A stretch of DNA of 64,000 bases from Zygnema cylindricum (GCA_037447655.1 JBBHKE010003386.1:17757-81756); one strand, 5' to 3'. Shown: positions 46,140-59,190, counted from the stretch's first letter. Notes: generated by a model from the sequence alone, not told the origin. Translations and numbers: made by a program.

Positions 46140-47990
46140 TACTTGAAACTTAGAGAATTTACTTTGTATTTTAGCGCAGATCCGGCGGACCCCGATTTCG
46201 GGTGTCCCTATGTGTAACAAACGAAGTTGTCACTTAAAGGCATGACGATTGTATACGTCGACAATGCCCGTGACGGTTGTCGATAGTGTACAATCTGTGA
46301 TGACGTACGTTATTTTTTGTAACTGCTTGTGACGTCGCATGACTTTTCGTGACATTGTAGACGTACCGTCATCCAGCCTGTGCCGTTTCACGGTTGAAGA
46401 AGATGCACTTTGCCTTTGCGTCTCTTGTCCGCTCGACGTGAAATGGCATCGGATCTTGAGACCCCTGGCGAAATAAAATCCGTATCAGGCGCAAACGGAC
46501 AAAACCAAACAAATTGTGTACTTTGCTTTGTCGTACCTGAACGCAAACGGACAAAACATAGCGGATCGTGCACTTTTCGTCGTCGCTTGAATTCTTTTGA
46601 AATTTCTTGAAAAAAATTTACACGTGCGACTACTTGTTTCTATTTGTTTTTCGAAAATTCTTTGTTTTAAAACACATCTTCCCTGTGTTTTAAAGAAAAG
46701 TTTGAAGATGACGTTTTTTGGCGTGGCCGTGGGTCGAAGAACACAAAACGACAACATGTAGTACATCTTAAATTCGATGATGACGCAAAATGTACTTTTC
46801 ATTTTCTCTATTTTTTTGTACGGTTGAAATTTACGAGGTACGGCTCTAAGTTTTACAGGAAAACGACAGGAAAAAACCTTTATTTAGGCACATGGAGACG
46901 CACCCTTAGCCGACAACTATTACACGGGGGGAATTTGAATTCCCTTTCGTATATGTTCATGGCACCTGTTTTTATTGGACATTAAATCGACTCTTGATCT
47001 GTTTTTAAGTTCAAATAAATTTTGGCATGACTCTTTGCGTTAAGTTCAGCTCCTAAACGACAAGTTTTAAATACGCCGGATATAATTGTTTTTAAATGTG
47101 CATTTGGAACTTTGCATTGTCCGTATGGAAGAATAGTTTGCCACTAACGCTGAAGATCGCATCGCAAAAAGACAAAAATACAAAATTCTATGCATGAGGA
47201 TGTGCTCTCAATCATTGAAATTTTTGCACTGTTTTTTTTTTTTTTTTTGCAAAAGTGGGCTTTTATGACCTAAAAGTCTAAAACCTCCATATAGTTATTA
47301 GTTTTCATTTTTGTGTTCCTTTTGTCGTATGTATAAACTGCCCCCAGTTTTTACTAGCATCCATGTTTTTCTCCGCGGTTGTATCCAGGGTCTTTACTTC
47401 AACGAATCTACAATAAGAGGAGCATTATCCGTACGCTTATTTATCCATGAAAACAGTTTAAAACTTCAACCTCTTGTACGGCTGTAGCTTAAATCCTCTA
47501 ACGATGATTTTTTTTGCGCGCGCAACCACTTGTCGGAAATTTGCGAGGAAACGGCTTCGGTGTAATTTTTCGGGAAAAAGTTATAGGAGAGACAAGAATC
47601 ACGGCGGAAACGGCGATGACTGGGCTTCCGAAATGATGACGTGGCAAACGTAATTCCGCAAAACATGAGAACACGCATGGAAAAGTAAGATAGTTACCGG
47701 TAATGATTTTATGCTTACGTGTACATGCGTTGGGCGATCACCCGAAATACCAGGCAAGTTGCTTTGCGTAAAGTGCACCATTATACGGCGATTAGATATG
47801 CATACAAAATCTGATTCGGATCTGGTACGGAGAACCAGACCAGGTAATACCTCTGCGCGACTTTCCAGATTCTGTCACAAAGTACGGAAGGAGACAATGT
47901 TGCGCAGCCGACAAACATATTAACGACAACGGCGAGACGCAGGCGCAAAATGCCGAAAAAAAAACAGAAAAAGTGGCGTCGTCGTTGACT
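46140..47990. other. Intergenic, upstream of the peptidase gene
   Basis: No gene is recognised. A T run (about 18) lies near 47230, and GCAAACGGACAAAAC occurs twice near 46488 and 46542. Short open frames on both strands lack conservation or motifs. The last few hundred bases presumably hold the promoter of the gene at 48098. Confidence 0.5.
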
Positions 47991-47998
47991 CCGGCGAC

Positions 47999-48005
47999 AT
48001 ATAAA
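47999..48005 (+). promoter_or_regulatory. TATA box of the peptidase-LysM gene
   Basis: ACATATAAATCC about 95 bases before the first ATG gives a TATAAA-type box at a distance that leaves a ~65-base 5' leader. Confidence 0.5.
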
Positions 48006-48097
48006 TCCTCCGGCGAAATGTTTTGAAGTAACACACTGTTTCGTCAAATTGTCCACTCTATCTCGTACCATCTTATCCATTGTTCAACTCATCCTTC

Positions 48098-51000
48098 ATG
48101 AGTTCACTCATGGCTCCAAAAATGTGTTCTCCTTTGAGAAAACATTCCCTTCTTGCCGCTATCTCGATATTTTTAGTTTGTCAAACGAGCGCATTCCATA
48201 GTGAAATATCAACCCACATCAAAGATACGTTGAATGGATTTAAAGATACCACAACTCTCAAGGAATTTCACATGAATCGTCGTCTTCTAGGGAAGGAGCC
48301 CTTCGAGGAGCTCTCTTCTTTCGGCAAATGGGAAGACTCCAAACGTCGTCTTACCCAATTTCGGAGTCCTATTTTCAATCTCTACAACACTGTAATTCCG
48401 CCCAATGAGGTGGATTGGCGACTGACACCTGTCACTACCAGAGTGGAGGATTCACTAGAGGTAAGAGCACATCATGGGCCTTCATTCCATTAAGTTATTG
48501 CCATATGAGTTAATGAAGTAAATGAACCAAAACTAACTAATCTCGAGCTTTAATCATGGTAATGGTCAATGTTCTAGTATAGATCCAATGTTTGTGTAAG
48601 TCTAAGTACATACATAGCTACTTTAAACAACCGTTGATTTTCGCAACACAATTTAACTTCAGGAAATTTAGCATGCGTGGGTCCTTTAAAATTTTATTAC
48701 GGATGCCAAGAAATCTTTCCTTTCCCCTATCCACATTGTGCAAGTCTTTGGAAAAGTAGATTACAGTGGTCTCAAAGTCATTTTCCCCTAAACGCTTTCT
48801 TTTTTCCAACTTTCTCTTCTCTTCTCTTCTATTTCTTCGCCATTTGGACTATCCAGTGTGGCAGCTGTTGGGCGCTTGCGACGGCTGACGTCATAGCCAT
48901 GTCGTGGGCAGTATACAATGGAAGGGGAAATTCTAAATACAGATGTCCGGAGTATCCCAATATCTACAGTCCAGCAGCCTCGGCGCAGCAAATTGCCGAC
49001 TGCCTCGGAGTGGACATCTGTGATGGCGGCCATCCAGAATGGGCTCTCTTTTATGCGGTTCTCAATAAAGGGCTCACCACTAAAAACAACTATCCGTATG
49101 CGGGTCCGTACCTCAATGAGACCGTCCAGAATTGTCAGAAAGACGACGCTTCAAACATTATGTTCAAGGTGATGATCTGGGCAGCTGCTTTTTTTTTTGA
49201 ACTTTAATCTGGAAAGGCACTCCACATGCCAAGTCTGGTTTCTGACAATGGCGAACGTGGTGATGTGACTATTGGGTTTTCATCTGATTTTTTTTTCTTT
49301 TTAATGATCCTAGCCGAAGTGATACTTTCCTGTACTTGTTTCTTTACTAACACCTCACCATAGCAAGTCTGGCATTACAACCCTTACTTGTGGCGATGGT
49401 GAACCTGATGATGTGACATTTGGATTTTGATCTCCAGTTTTTTTTTGTTTTTTATTTTTATTTTTAGGTGTCTGACTGGGGACAAGTTCCTGCTGATGAC
49501 GAGCTCGCCCTCATGAAAGCGGTTTCGGTGCAGCCAGTTCTCGCCTTCATTTCCGCCACCGGAGATTTTGATGTACGTACTAATTTTTTGTTCTCTAGCC
49601 TGATTACTAGTCAAATATAGTAAGGTGCACGAGAAGAAAAATATTATGATTCAAGCATTATCACAAGATATTCAACAGCATTGCGGATGTGTTCCACAGC
49701 AGAGAAGCAGAGTTCTTGAAATCAACACTAACTTCAGCAATGGGATGCATACTTTTTTACAGAGTTACGACCCTTTCCCTGGAAACATGAGCGACAGTGC
49801 AAACTTCAACGGGGAGTGCCCCAGCACGATGCGCATGTCCGCTGTGTACGACGGAAACTGCAGTCAGGAAATCAACCATCTGGTGGTCATTGTGGGGTAC
49901 AATCTTACAGAGCCGCGCCATTGGATTATAAAGAACACACGGGGCCTTCAATGGGGAGCTTCTGGGTACATGAGGATTGCAATGAACGGGAAGCCGGGAG
50001 GAAAATGCGGAATCAACAAGTGGGTTCATCGATTTTTTCTAAAATCCGGGTTTGAAGATTTTTCGGTTGTGATTTCACTTTTTCATAGCACATAAATCAA
50101 TTGATAATATGTAAAAAATGTTTAAGAAGTCATATGCATTTTTTTTACCAACTCTTCTTTCTTACACTTCGTTTGTTTTTTTTTTTTTCCTTTGTAGGTT
50201 CTCAGGCTTGTATCCCTTTTATGCCCCTTTAGCAGGGAGCATGTGCGAGGATTTCTACCCTCCTGTGTGCGGCGTGGGAAAATGCGTCCAATCGCAAGGC
50301 TTTTACAACCAGCAGCAGATTGATTGCACTTGTCCTGACGGATATGTGAGCTTCAAATCTGGACTTCCGGGATGCGCCCGAAATGCCACTTGCCAATCAG
50401 CCGGGAATGCTCTTTGCGGTGGAGCTTGTTTTGACAGCTATGAGACCACCGGAATCCGATACACCTGCGAATGCCCGAATGTGAGCATGTCATTTTGACA
50501 TTTTTCCAGTCCTCTCTCTTAGATTTTTCTCCTCATCAAAGGGGTCTCTTAGAGGATAAACATTATCATTGTTTTGTGATGCCTACATTTTGTTGTTTTG
50601 ACGAATGTAATTTTTTTTTTTTGATTTTTCCAAGTATGTTGAAAAAATGTGGCAGGGCCAGTACTTGGGAGTGACGTTGGACGGATTTGCAGCTTGCAGC
50701 AACAGATCAAGCTATATTATTGTGCCAGGAGACACCTGTAAAGTATGAACCTTTTCTTGTTAGGGCCATTATTTTTTTGAAGACCTCTTCCATTGTCAAG
50801 TATCAATTAATAGTAGGGATGCTCGATATGTTTGCCCATATATTAAGAAAATCTGACTTTATTTTTTGTATAAATCTATGTTTTTGTCGCAGACAATTGC
50901 TTCAAAATTCTCTATTTCTGAACAAACTTTGGCAAGGATGAACAAGGGTCTAAATTGTTTGTCGACCCTTCTACCAGGTGAAGAGAAACTTTATATATTT

Positions 51001-52781
51001 TCATTTAATGTGTGCATATATATAAATATATTTATATATGTTATATACACGTGTGTATATATATATGTATATATATGTATATATATATAAGTATATATAT
51101 ATGTATATATATATACACATATGTATATATATATATATGTATATGTGTGTGTGTGTGTGTGTGTATCTATATACTCTTCAGACGGGTTTCATGGTGACTC
51201 GATGAAATGCTGAAAAAGATTGTCATAAATAAAAAGAGATTTTTGGGTTTGTCTTTTTATCATCGGTTTATCTTAACATTAACTTTATCTGATCCAGGTG
51301 TGATCCTTTTTAATCTGACTGGCCTCGATACCAACGAAACAATGCTTGCGGCCAAAAATCCTAGTTGTGATCTTTGGTACACTGTGAAGGCCATGGATAC
51401 TTGTCCCGACATATGGAGGATGTACAAACTCACTTCTTCTTTCTTTTACGACCTCAATCCTTCTTTACAGGTAAGATCTCAGCTGTCCCTCTCATCCCTT
51501 TCCCTTCCCGCTCCCCACCCTTTAGTTCCTCTGTCTCTTCCTCTCTCCTAATTTCCATTCTTTCTCTCCTGTCGTTTGCAGTGCAAGCCCCCGTACCTTC
51601 AGGCGGGAATGAAAGTCTGTGTGGCAAAAAGCTACCGTCTGATCAATGACTCCGATATTATTGATCCACTTAAAAGCACGAAAAATACCTTCCCTCCTCC
51701 CTCTTTGACCATGTTCTTTCAGCCCCCTCCTCCCTTCACCAATTTCTCTCGTCCTCCTCCGTCCCCCATTTCAACCCTTTCCCCTTCTGCACGGACTCCT
51801 TCCCAAAACCCAGCCCTCCCCTCTCGCTCTCCACCTTCCCCTCCTCTTTTTCCTCCTCCCTCTTCTCCACCTCCCCCTTCTCCTTCTCTCTCTTCTGACT
51901 TTGTAGTTGTTCCTGTGACCGAATCTCTCCCGTTTATCGCTTCCCCTGACGATACATTTGAAACCATTGCGACGAGATTTTATTCCCGATGCGACAATTT
52001 AACCGCCGCCTCCATCCGAGATGCCAATTTCGCCGGATCTACCTTCCCGGGTACGTTAACTCCGGGACAGATTCTTCAAATTCCGTGCGATGGAGCACTT
52101 AAACCGTATCGATCTTGCGGATGCAAAGACGATGGAACGGTTTGGTGTTATCGGAAACAGACAATTTTTAGTAGATGCGGTTTGAACTGTGTGGGTTGTC
52201 GAGGAGCTTGTGCAGAAGCCATGCCCGGACGATGTAAATATTGTTCTTATGGGTGTGAAAAAAGAACCGGCCTCCCACCGGCTCCAAAACACGATCCATT
52301 TTGCCCAGGGATTTGTCCTTGGCCTCGCAAAAAGCCAACTTGCGTAGAAAATCGAGAAGTTTGCAATGTCGCCTGCGCGGAATCGGCAACTACTTTGGCA
52401 AATACATATTATGGAGAAAGTCGAGGAAAATTTTGGCAGACTCAGTTCACAAACTGCGTTTATTGGTGCTATGTGAATCGATTGGTCTTAAAGTATCCAT
52501 GGTGTCCCCAAAAGTGAGTTTATTTTTTATCCGTCTCCCTCAGTTGTTGAATCTATTGTTTGTTGATATCTCTTTTTTTTGTGTTGGTTTATTGATGTTT
52601 TATGTCTTACTTTTTTGAAATTTCAATGGGATAAATATATGAGCTTCTAAATTGTTTATCGTTGCGGCATAGTACTATTTTGAATGCATTCACTGAACTG
52701 ATTTTAGTGGTTTTCAATCGATTATTTTCTGATAATTCTTATTGTTTACTTTTCCTATTTCTTTTTTTACGCAGCCCTTAA
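48098..52781 (+). CDS. Secreted papain-family (C1A) cysteine peptidase with EGF-like and three LysM modules
   Basis: Ten exons join in frame: 48098-48460, 48857-49168, 49468-49572, 49763-50019, 50198-50480, 50656-50742, 50893-50977, 51298-51470, 51582-52513, 52775-52781; about 867 residues, all introns GT-AG. Domain order: signal peptide ([16 protein letters not shown]), short propeptide, peptidase with CGSCWA (Cys ~125), [10 protein letters not shown] (His ~299) and WIIKN (Asn ~318), a Cys-rich EGF-like part (~350-440), LysM 1 ([14 protein letters not shown]), LysM 2 ([13 protein letters not shown]), a Pro-rich SPPP linker (~585-660), LysM 3 ([16 protein letters not shown]) and a Cys-rich tail. 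LysM binds N-acetylglucosamine polymers, so the protein probably acts at a cell wall or extracellular matrix. Odd points: the oxyanion Gln is not visible before CGSCW, and KNSWG is KNTRG. The start is the first in-frame ATG; ATG 48110 is also possible. Splice sites are predicted by eye. Confidence 0.85.
51013..51170. repeat. (TA)n/(TG)n microsatellite in intron 7
   Basis: TATATA interspersed with GTATA, ending in a (GT)n run of about nine. Lies between exons 7 and 8 of the peptidase gene. Confidence 0.95.
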
Positions 52782-53319
52782 CTTACCCCTTGGATGGGAA
52801 AATTTTCCTTCTGCTCATCGAGAACAAAAACTTAAAATTTGGTTCATGTACAGTGGAAAGGAAGTCAAGTTCTGGAGGTTAAATTTATGAAAATGCTTCA
52901 ACTAATTTGGAGGTTCTGGTCTTCATTTCTTTATTATTATTATTTAAATTCACTTTAATCTTGTTTCATTCATTTGCTACACAACCAGAAATATTAGAAA
53001 AACAATTTTCTTCCGGAGATTGTGGATAAGTTTAGTGTTGTTGACAATGCAGAAACATCAAATGAATATTTTTTTATTCAAGCAGACGTGACATTTAAGG
53101 CGGGGGTCTTTTTATTATTTAAACAGTTCTTTTTTGCATTCAAAAATCTAGAGCTTTTTTTATAATCTTCATTGCTATTCTTGCATGGAATGGCCTCATT
53201 CAACTAAGAGAACAGATGGGCAAATTCCTTTGTATAGATTTACAATTCAACAAATGTTGGTAGTTCAGAAAAAATAAAAAAAATAAAAAAAATTGTTAAC
53301 CGAATTTGTGGTATCTGAG

Positions 53320-53329
53320 NNNNNNNNNN
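53320..53329. other. Assembly gap (10 N)
   Basis: Ten N between the two copies of the LysM gene. Missing 5' exons of the second copy could lie here. Confidence 0.98.
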
Positions 53330-53532
53330 CTGAGGGTTCATGACCGGGACGATATAAAAAGGTAGTGTGCCCCTTTTAGTCTTTTTATAGTTTGTAACTA
53401 GGTAATATGTTGTGTTGCTACTCCTGAAGATCGGAAGCTTTCTAGGAAACGGCTGGGCAGTGTGTTCCTTCGTTTGTGTTATATTCCCCCTCCTCACCTT
53501 TCAACAGTTTTACTGTACGAGTGTAAGCCCGT

Positions 53533-55830
53533 ACTACGAAGCCACCGGGATCCGATACACGTGTGCATGCCCGAATGTGAGCATGTCATTTTGACAACTT
53601 TCCACTCCTCCCCCTTATATTGTGTTTGCTTCCTTGTGTGACGGGTCGGCAAAGGATCTTTCGAAGGCTAGAAGTCCTCATCGTTGTGTTGTATAATGGA
53701 TCAATGTTTGATATTTTTCTGATTTTCCCCGTGTGATGGAAAAATATAGCAGGGCCAGTACTTGGGAGTCACGTTGGACGGATATGCGGCTTGCAGCAAC
53801 AGCTCAAGCTACATTATTGCGCCGGGAGACACTTGCAAGGTGAGAATCCTATTCTAGTAGGGTCTTTACGTGAAAACCATTTCCGTCGCAAGTACCAATT
53901 ACAACATTGATGAAAGTATTAATAGTTGGGACACTCTATGCGTCATAGATTTAATACAATCTGTCCATATTTTTTACTCTCTATTTTAAGTTTTTCCTGC
54001 AGACAATTGCTTCAAAATTTTCCATCGATGAATCAACATTGGCAAAGAAGAACAAGGGTCTAAATTGTTTGTCAACCCTTCCACCAGGTACAGGGAAAAT
54101 CATGCTTATGCATATTTTTTTGCAATTGGTTCAAACGGGAACTCGATATCATCCCCGAGAAAAGTGTCATTTATAATGCACGACTCCTGGGTTTTACGTT
54201 TGACCAATGGCATTTTTTAACATCAACCGTATGTGAATCAGGTGTGATCCTTTTTAATATGACGGGACTCGATAGCAACGAAACAATGCTTGCGGCAAGA
54301 AATCCTAGTTGCGATCTTTGGTACACTGTGAACGCGACGGACACTTGTCCTGGCATATGGAGGATGTACAAAATCACTTCTTCCTTCTTTTACGACCTCA
54401 ATCCTTCTTTGCAGGTAAGATTTCAACTCCCACTCTCCGTCACTCTTCATCGTCTCCTTCCCCTCCCGATCCCGTTCCTCCTCTCCTTCTCCATCTTCAT
54501 CCAACCCCCTCTTCCTTCTTTGCCCTCTTCCTCCCCTTACACTCCCTCGCTCTCTCCCATCGCCTGCAGTGCAAGCCCCCATACCTTCAAGCGGGGATGA
54601 AAGTCTGTGTGGCAAAAAGTTACCGGCTGACGGACGACTCCGATATTATTGATCCACTTAAAAATGCGACAAATACCTTCCCTCCTCCCCCTCCGGCCAT
54701 GTCCTTTCAGCCTCCTTCTCCTCCTCCGACCATTCCCTTTCGCCCCCCCCCTTCCCTCCCCAACTTTTCCCGTCCTCCTCCCCCCCTCGTTTCATCTCGT
54801 TCTCCTTCGGCACCGCCTTTCCGGCCTGCTCCCAGAATCCCAACCCTTCCCCCCGGTTCTCCTCCCTCTTCTCCTCCTCCCTCTTCTCCTCCTCCCTCTT
54901 CTCCTCCTCCTACCTCTCCTCCCCCCTCTTCTCCTCCTCCCCCTTTTCTCTCTTCTGAATCTGTAGTTGTTCCCGTGATCGAATCCCTCCCGTTTATCGC
55001 TTCTCCTGGCGAGACATTTGAAACCATTGTGGCGAGGTTTTCCTCCCGATGCGACAATTTAACCTCCGCATCCATCCTAAATGCCAATTTCGATGGATCG
55101 TTATTCCCAATGCCATTAACTCCAGGACAGATTCTCCAAATTCCTTGTAAAGGGGCACTTACGCCTTACCGATCATGCGCATGTGAAGACGATGGAACGC
55201 GTTGGTGTTATAAAAGACAGACGGTTATTAGTAGATGCGGTTTGTGGTGTTTGGGTTGTTCTGGACAATGTGCAGAGGCCATACCCGGACGATGTCCACG
55301 TTGTGCTTACGGGTGTGAAAAAAGAGCCGGGCTCCCACCGGCGCCGAAACACGATCCATTTTGCCCGGGAATCTGTCCTTGGCCTCGTAAAAGGCCGACT
55401 TGTAAAGAAAATCGACAGCGTTGCGAAACCGCATGCTCGGAATCAGCAACTACTTTGGCAGACACATATAATGGAAAAAATCGCGGGCAATTTTGGACCA
55501 CTCAATACACTTACTGCGTGTATTGGTGCTACAATGATCGATTTGTCCGAAAGTATCCATGGTGTCCCGAAAAGTGAGTTAATTTATAAACACATCCTCA
55601 GTTGCTTCACTATCGCTTGTCCATTATGTCTCCATTTTTTTCATTTGTTTTGGTTTATTGATGTTTATCGTCATTATTTGGATAATTTCACTCGGCTAGT
55701 TTGAGTCTCTACCTTATTTGCCTCTCTGGCCCTATAATGGTTAAAAGGGTTTCGACACTTTCCAATGGCTTAGTATGGAATCGTGTTTAATTTATTTTTC
55801 TTTGGTTTTTTTTTGTCACGCAGGCCTTAA
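53533..55830 (+). CDS. LysM-only tandem copy, peptidase exons absent
   Basis: Exons matching 6-10 of the upstream gene are all present with conserved splice sites and phases: 53753-53839, 54003-54087, 54242-54414, 54570-55573, 55824-55830. The last ~44 bases of exon 5 (53533-53576) are recognisable. The joined frame is open: [20 protein letters not shown] (LysM 1), LysM 2, an expanded SPPPSS linker, LysM 3 (FIASPGETFETIVARF), the Cys-rich tail and end ..YPWCPEKP. No peptidase sequence, signal peptide or ATG precedes it in the available sequence. It is therefore either a 5'-truncated copy, a LysM-only gene with an unseen first exon, or incomplete because of the gap at 53320. Conservation of Cys positions argues that the duplicated part was under selection. 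Confidence 0.7.
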
Positions 55831-58040
55831 CTTGCCTCTCGTGTGGCTTTTTTCTTTTGGCTCGTCGAGGACAAAAATTCAAATTATGGCAAGTGAAGAG
55901 TGGACTGGAGATCAAATTATAAAGGCTAAATTGGTCCAAGATACTTTTAATTCCTTGGGGGCTTTCGTTTTTTGTTTTTTTCATTATTTTTTTTTGGGTT
56001 CGTTCTTTCATTATAAATTTCCGCATACATTAGTCGAAATAGAGACACAAGTTAATATTTATAATTTTTTATGAGTTCATTGTTGTGAATGGTTAAAAAA
56101 ACGTCCAGTGGTTCTGGTGTCGTTAACCATACGTTTGTAGATAAGGTAGGAGAATTTTTTGTCATTTTGCCAGATTTATTCGCTTTTTCAAAAGATTCCA
56201 TCTTGATCTTTGACATATTGCACAAAGTCAAAACAATAGATGGTAATGAGCTACTTTGAGCTTTTTTTGAGATATACATATGTATTTTTTTAAGGTTTTA
56301 CAATACAATGGAGAGAAAGGTTGACTTTCCATTTTTTTTATTTACCATTTGTCAGTAAGATAGGCAGATTTTTGAAATTTGTTCATGTGTTTGGATAACG
56401 TTTTATTTTTTTCGAGAAATTTTCCAGAGATTTCCCCTTCTGGAAAAAAATACATTGGTTTTGTGAGCTGATAAATCTAAGGCTGCAGGCTGTAATCGCT
56501 ATCTGATGTTTTGCAAATCATTATCTTGATCCATGGTTTGTAAAAATTACATTATTTTACTCAGGGATATGTGCCATTTCCCCAAGACTGGATTTTCATA
56601 TACAAATGTGTATAGCTTACACGAATCCTCTCAATGAAATGCACAACCTTTTGTAGTTGGTGAAGACAAGGTTTTGATTTTTTTTGTGTTGAAGGACAGA
56701 GGAAATGGCACCTCGAGATAGCACTTGGAAAGTCCCGTCTGAAAGTGGTACATATTTGAACAGATGCTAAGTCAACTCCTGTAGGCTAAAGCATAGATTT
56801 TGCATATGTTTATAGTCCGGATCTATGTGAAGAAACATAGTGAATTCTAAAAAAAACATGCGCCGACCATTTTTTATCTATGTGAAAATAAACAAAAGAA
56901 TTTGTATTTAGGGCTATGTTCAAACGTCAACAAAATGAATTTTCGTGGTTTCGATTGGTATTTTCTGATAAAGTTTGTGTTGTGGTTTGGCGTAAAAAAG
57001 AATCGTGAATCCAAACTACACTAGAGTCCACACTAGAGTTCAAACTAAAGCTTAGACTAGAGTGTAAATCATAGTTCCAATTAGGTTTCAAACTACGAGT
57101 CCAAACTAGATTCCCAACTAGAGACTAAACTAGAGTCTAAACTAGAGTCTAAATTAGGTTCCAGAATAGAGTCTTAACTAGAGGCCAAAATATACTCCAA
57201 ACTAGAGTCCAAACTAGAGTCCAAACTAGATTCCCAACAGAGACCCTACTAGAGGCCAAACTAGAGTCCAAACTAGATTCCGAACTAGATTTCAAACTAG
57301 AGTCCAAACTAGACTCCAAACTATACTCCAGACTATCGTCCAAATAGAGTCCAAACTAGAGTCCAAACTAGAATTTCGAACTAGATTCCAAACTAGAGCC
57401 CAAACAAGACTCCAAACTATACTCCAGACTATCGTCTTAAAAGAGTCCAAACTAGAGTCCAAATTAGTGTCCAAACTAGATTCCAAGCTAAAATGTAAGC
57501 TAGAGTCCAAACTAGAGTCCAAACTAGATTCCAAACAGCGTCCCTACTAGAGAGTAAACTAAAGACCTGCCCAGAGTCCAAACTAGAGTTCAAACTAGAG
57601 TCCACACTAGAGTCCAAATCAGCGGCCAAACTAGGGTACAAAATAGAGTCCAAACTAGAGTCCGAACTAGGGTCCGACCAGGAGTCCAAACTACAGTCCG
57701 AACTTGATTCCAAATTATATTCCTAAGTAGTGTTCAAAGTAGAGTGAAAACTAGAGTCCAAACGAAAGCCTAAACTAGAGTTAAAATATTCCAGACTAGA
57801 GTCCGAGCTAGAGTCCAAACTAGAGTTCGAATTAGAGTCCTAAGTAGAGTCCAAATTAGAGTCCACACTAAAGTCCAAACTAGAGTTTGAACTAGATTCC
57901 AAACTAGATATGAAACAAGAGTTCTAAGTAGAGTCAAAATTAGAGTCCGAATTAGAGTCTAAGCTAGATTCCAAACTAGAGTCAAAAGTAGACTCAATAA
58001 CATTCCAAACTAGAGGCCGAACTAAAGTCCTAAAAACTAC
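55494..58040. repeat. Segmental duplication, copy 1
   Basis: From the end of exon 9' through intron, the final exon and ~1.2 kb of downstream DNA to the 12-bp satellite, the order matches 60634-62814. Shared blocks include CACTTGGAAAGT and CTGTAGGCTAAAGCATAG. 55831-57000 contains no gene that I recognise. Confidence 0.85.
57003..58040. repeat. 12-bp satellite AGAGTCCAAACT, copy 1
   Basis: About 85 diverged copies of AGAGTCCAAACT fill roughly one kilobase. On the minus strand they read as (SLDS)n because 12 is a multiple of three. This is not a gene. Confidence 0.95.
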
Positions 58041-58460
58041 TCTTTTAAGTTAACTAAAATATTATTTTCGAAAACCAGCAAAACCCTTCCAAAAACCTTT
58101 TTTCGAAAGAACCCCAAAAACCTTGAAAATCCCCAATTTTATTTCAATTCGATGAACTTTGTTTATCATTTGTGAATTTACGGACGACGGTTTTCCAATA
58201 TATTATGAGTTGAATAACCCACATCCACCACAATTGATCTTTGAGATATATTTTTTCCTCTTTCTCATGAAGTTTTTGTATGAGCTCTTCCGCGCAAATA
58301 AAATTTTAATCCTGGAAACCTTATTGTTATAGGAAATGGCCTCCGTATTTTCGCTTCCTCCTTCCACTCGTATTGTAGTACAGTACGACATGTTGTTCTT
58401 TGGTCTATAAATAGACGGCGAAAACCGCCCCAACTATAGCCTCCCCAACGATGAGTAACA
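58041..58460. other. No gene recognised
   Basis: AT-rich spacer with a short minus-strand frame (58433-58203) that has no recognisable product. A TATA-like CTATAAATAG lies near 58405 on the plus strand. Confidence 0.4.
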
Positions 58461-59190
58461 CATGCCAATTATATAGACTACTAACTATACAAATATAATT
58501 ATACAGACTAATAAGTGTACTAATACTGATTATACAGACTAATAACTAGCTTAATACTAATTATACAAAATAAGAACCGTACTAGTATTAATTATACAAC
58601 CTAAAATTTGTACTACTACTAACTAATCAGTGTAGAACTAATAATTATACAAACTAATAACTGTACTATAATTGATTATACACACTCATTATTGTACTCA
58701 AACTGATTATTCACACTAATAACTATCCTAATACTAATTATGCATTATTAATAGCCATACTAACACTAATTATAAAAACTAATGACGTTCTTAATCCTAA
58801 TTACACACTAATACAAGTCATACAATGTAAAAACTGTACTAATACTAAATATACATAGTAATAATTGTACTAATACTAATTACAAAAACTAATAACTGTA
58901 GAAATACAATGTATATAAAATAATAAATGTACTAATACTGATTATACACTGATAAATGTATCGAGACGGATTATACGCACTGATAACTATCTCAATACTA
59001 GTTATGAATAGTAAGCATTGTACCAATTCTAAATATACAGACTAAGAGTTGTACTAATACTAAATTATGCTGTCTATAAACTATATTAAAACTAATTTTA
59101 CAAATACATAATTGTATTTTTACTAATGGTACAAACTAAAAAATGAACCGATGCTAATAAATGTACTTTTTCTAATTAAACATACTAAAA
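58460..59190. repeat. ~35-bp AT-rich repeats (CTAATACTAATTATACAAACTAATAACTGTA)
   Basis: About twenty diverged copies of a unit with TACTAATACTAATTATAC and ACTAATAACTGTAC. No coding capacity. Confidence 0.85.

Noticed and set aside
53412-53594. New first exon with a hydrophobic leader for the LysM copy (LLLLKIGSFLGNG...)
   Set aside because: The frame has no ATG, opens at GTG, and the segment before 53533 has no counterpart in the upstream gene. Kept only as a remote possibility.
57149-57713. SLDSSLDSSLE repeat proteins
   Set aside because: They are frames through the 12-bp AGAGTCCAAACT satellite.
57003-58040. CRISPR-like array
   Set aside because: The 12-bp tandem units have no spacers, and the genome is eukaryotic.
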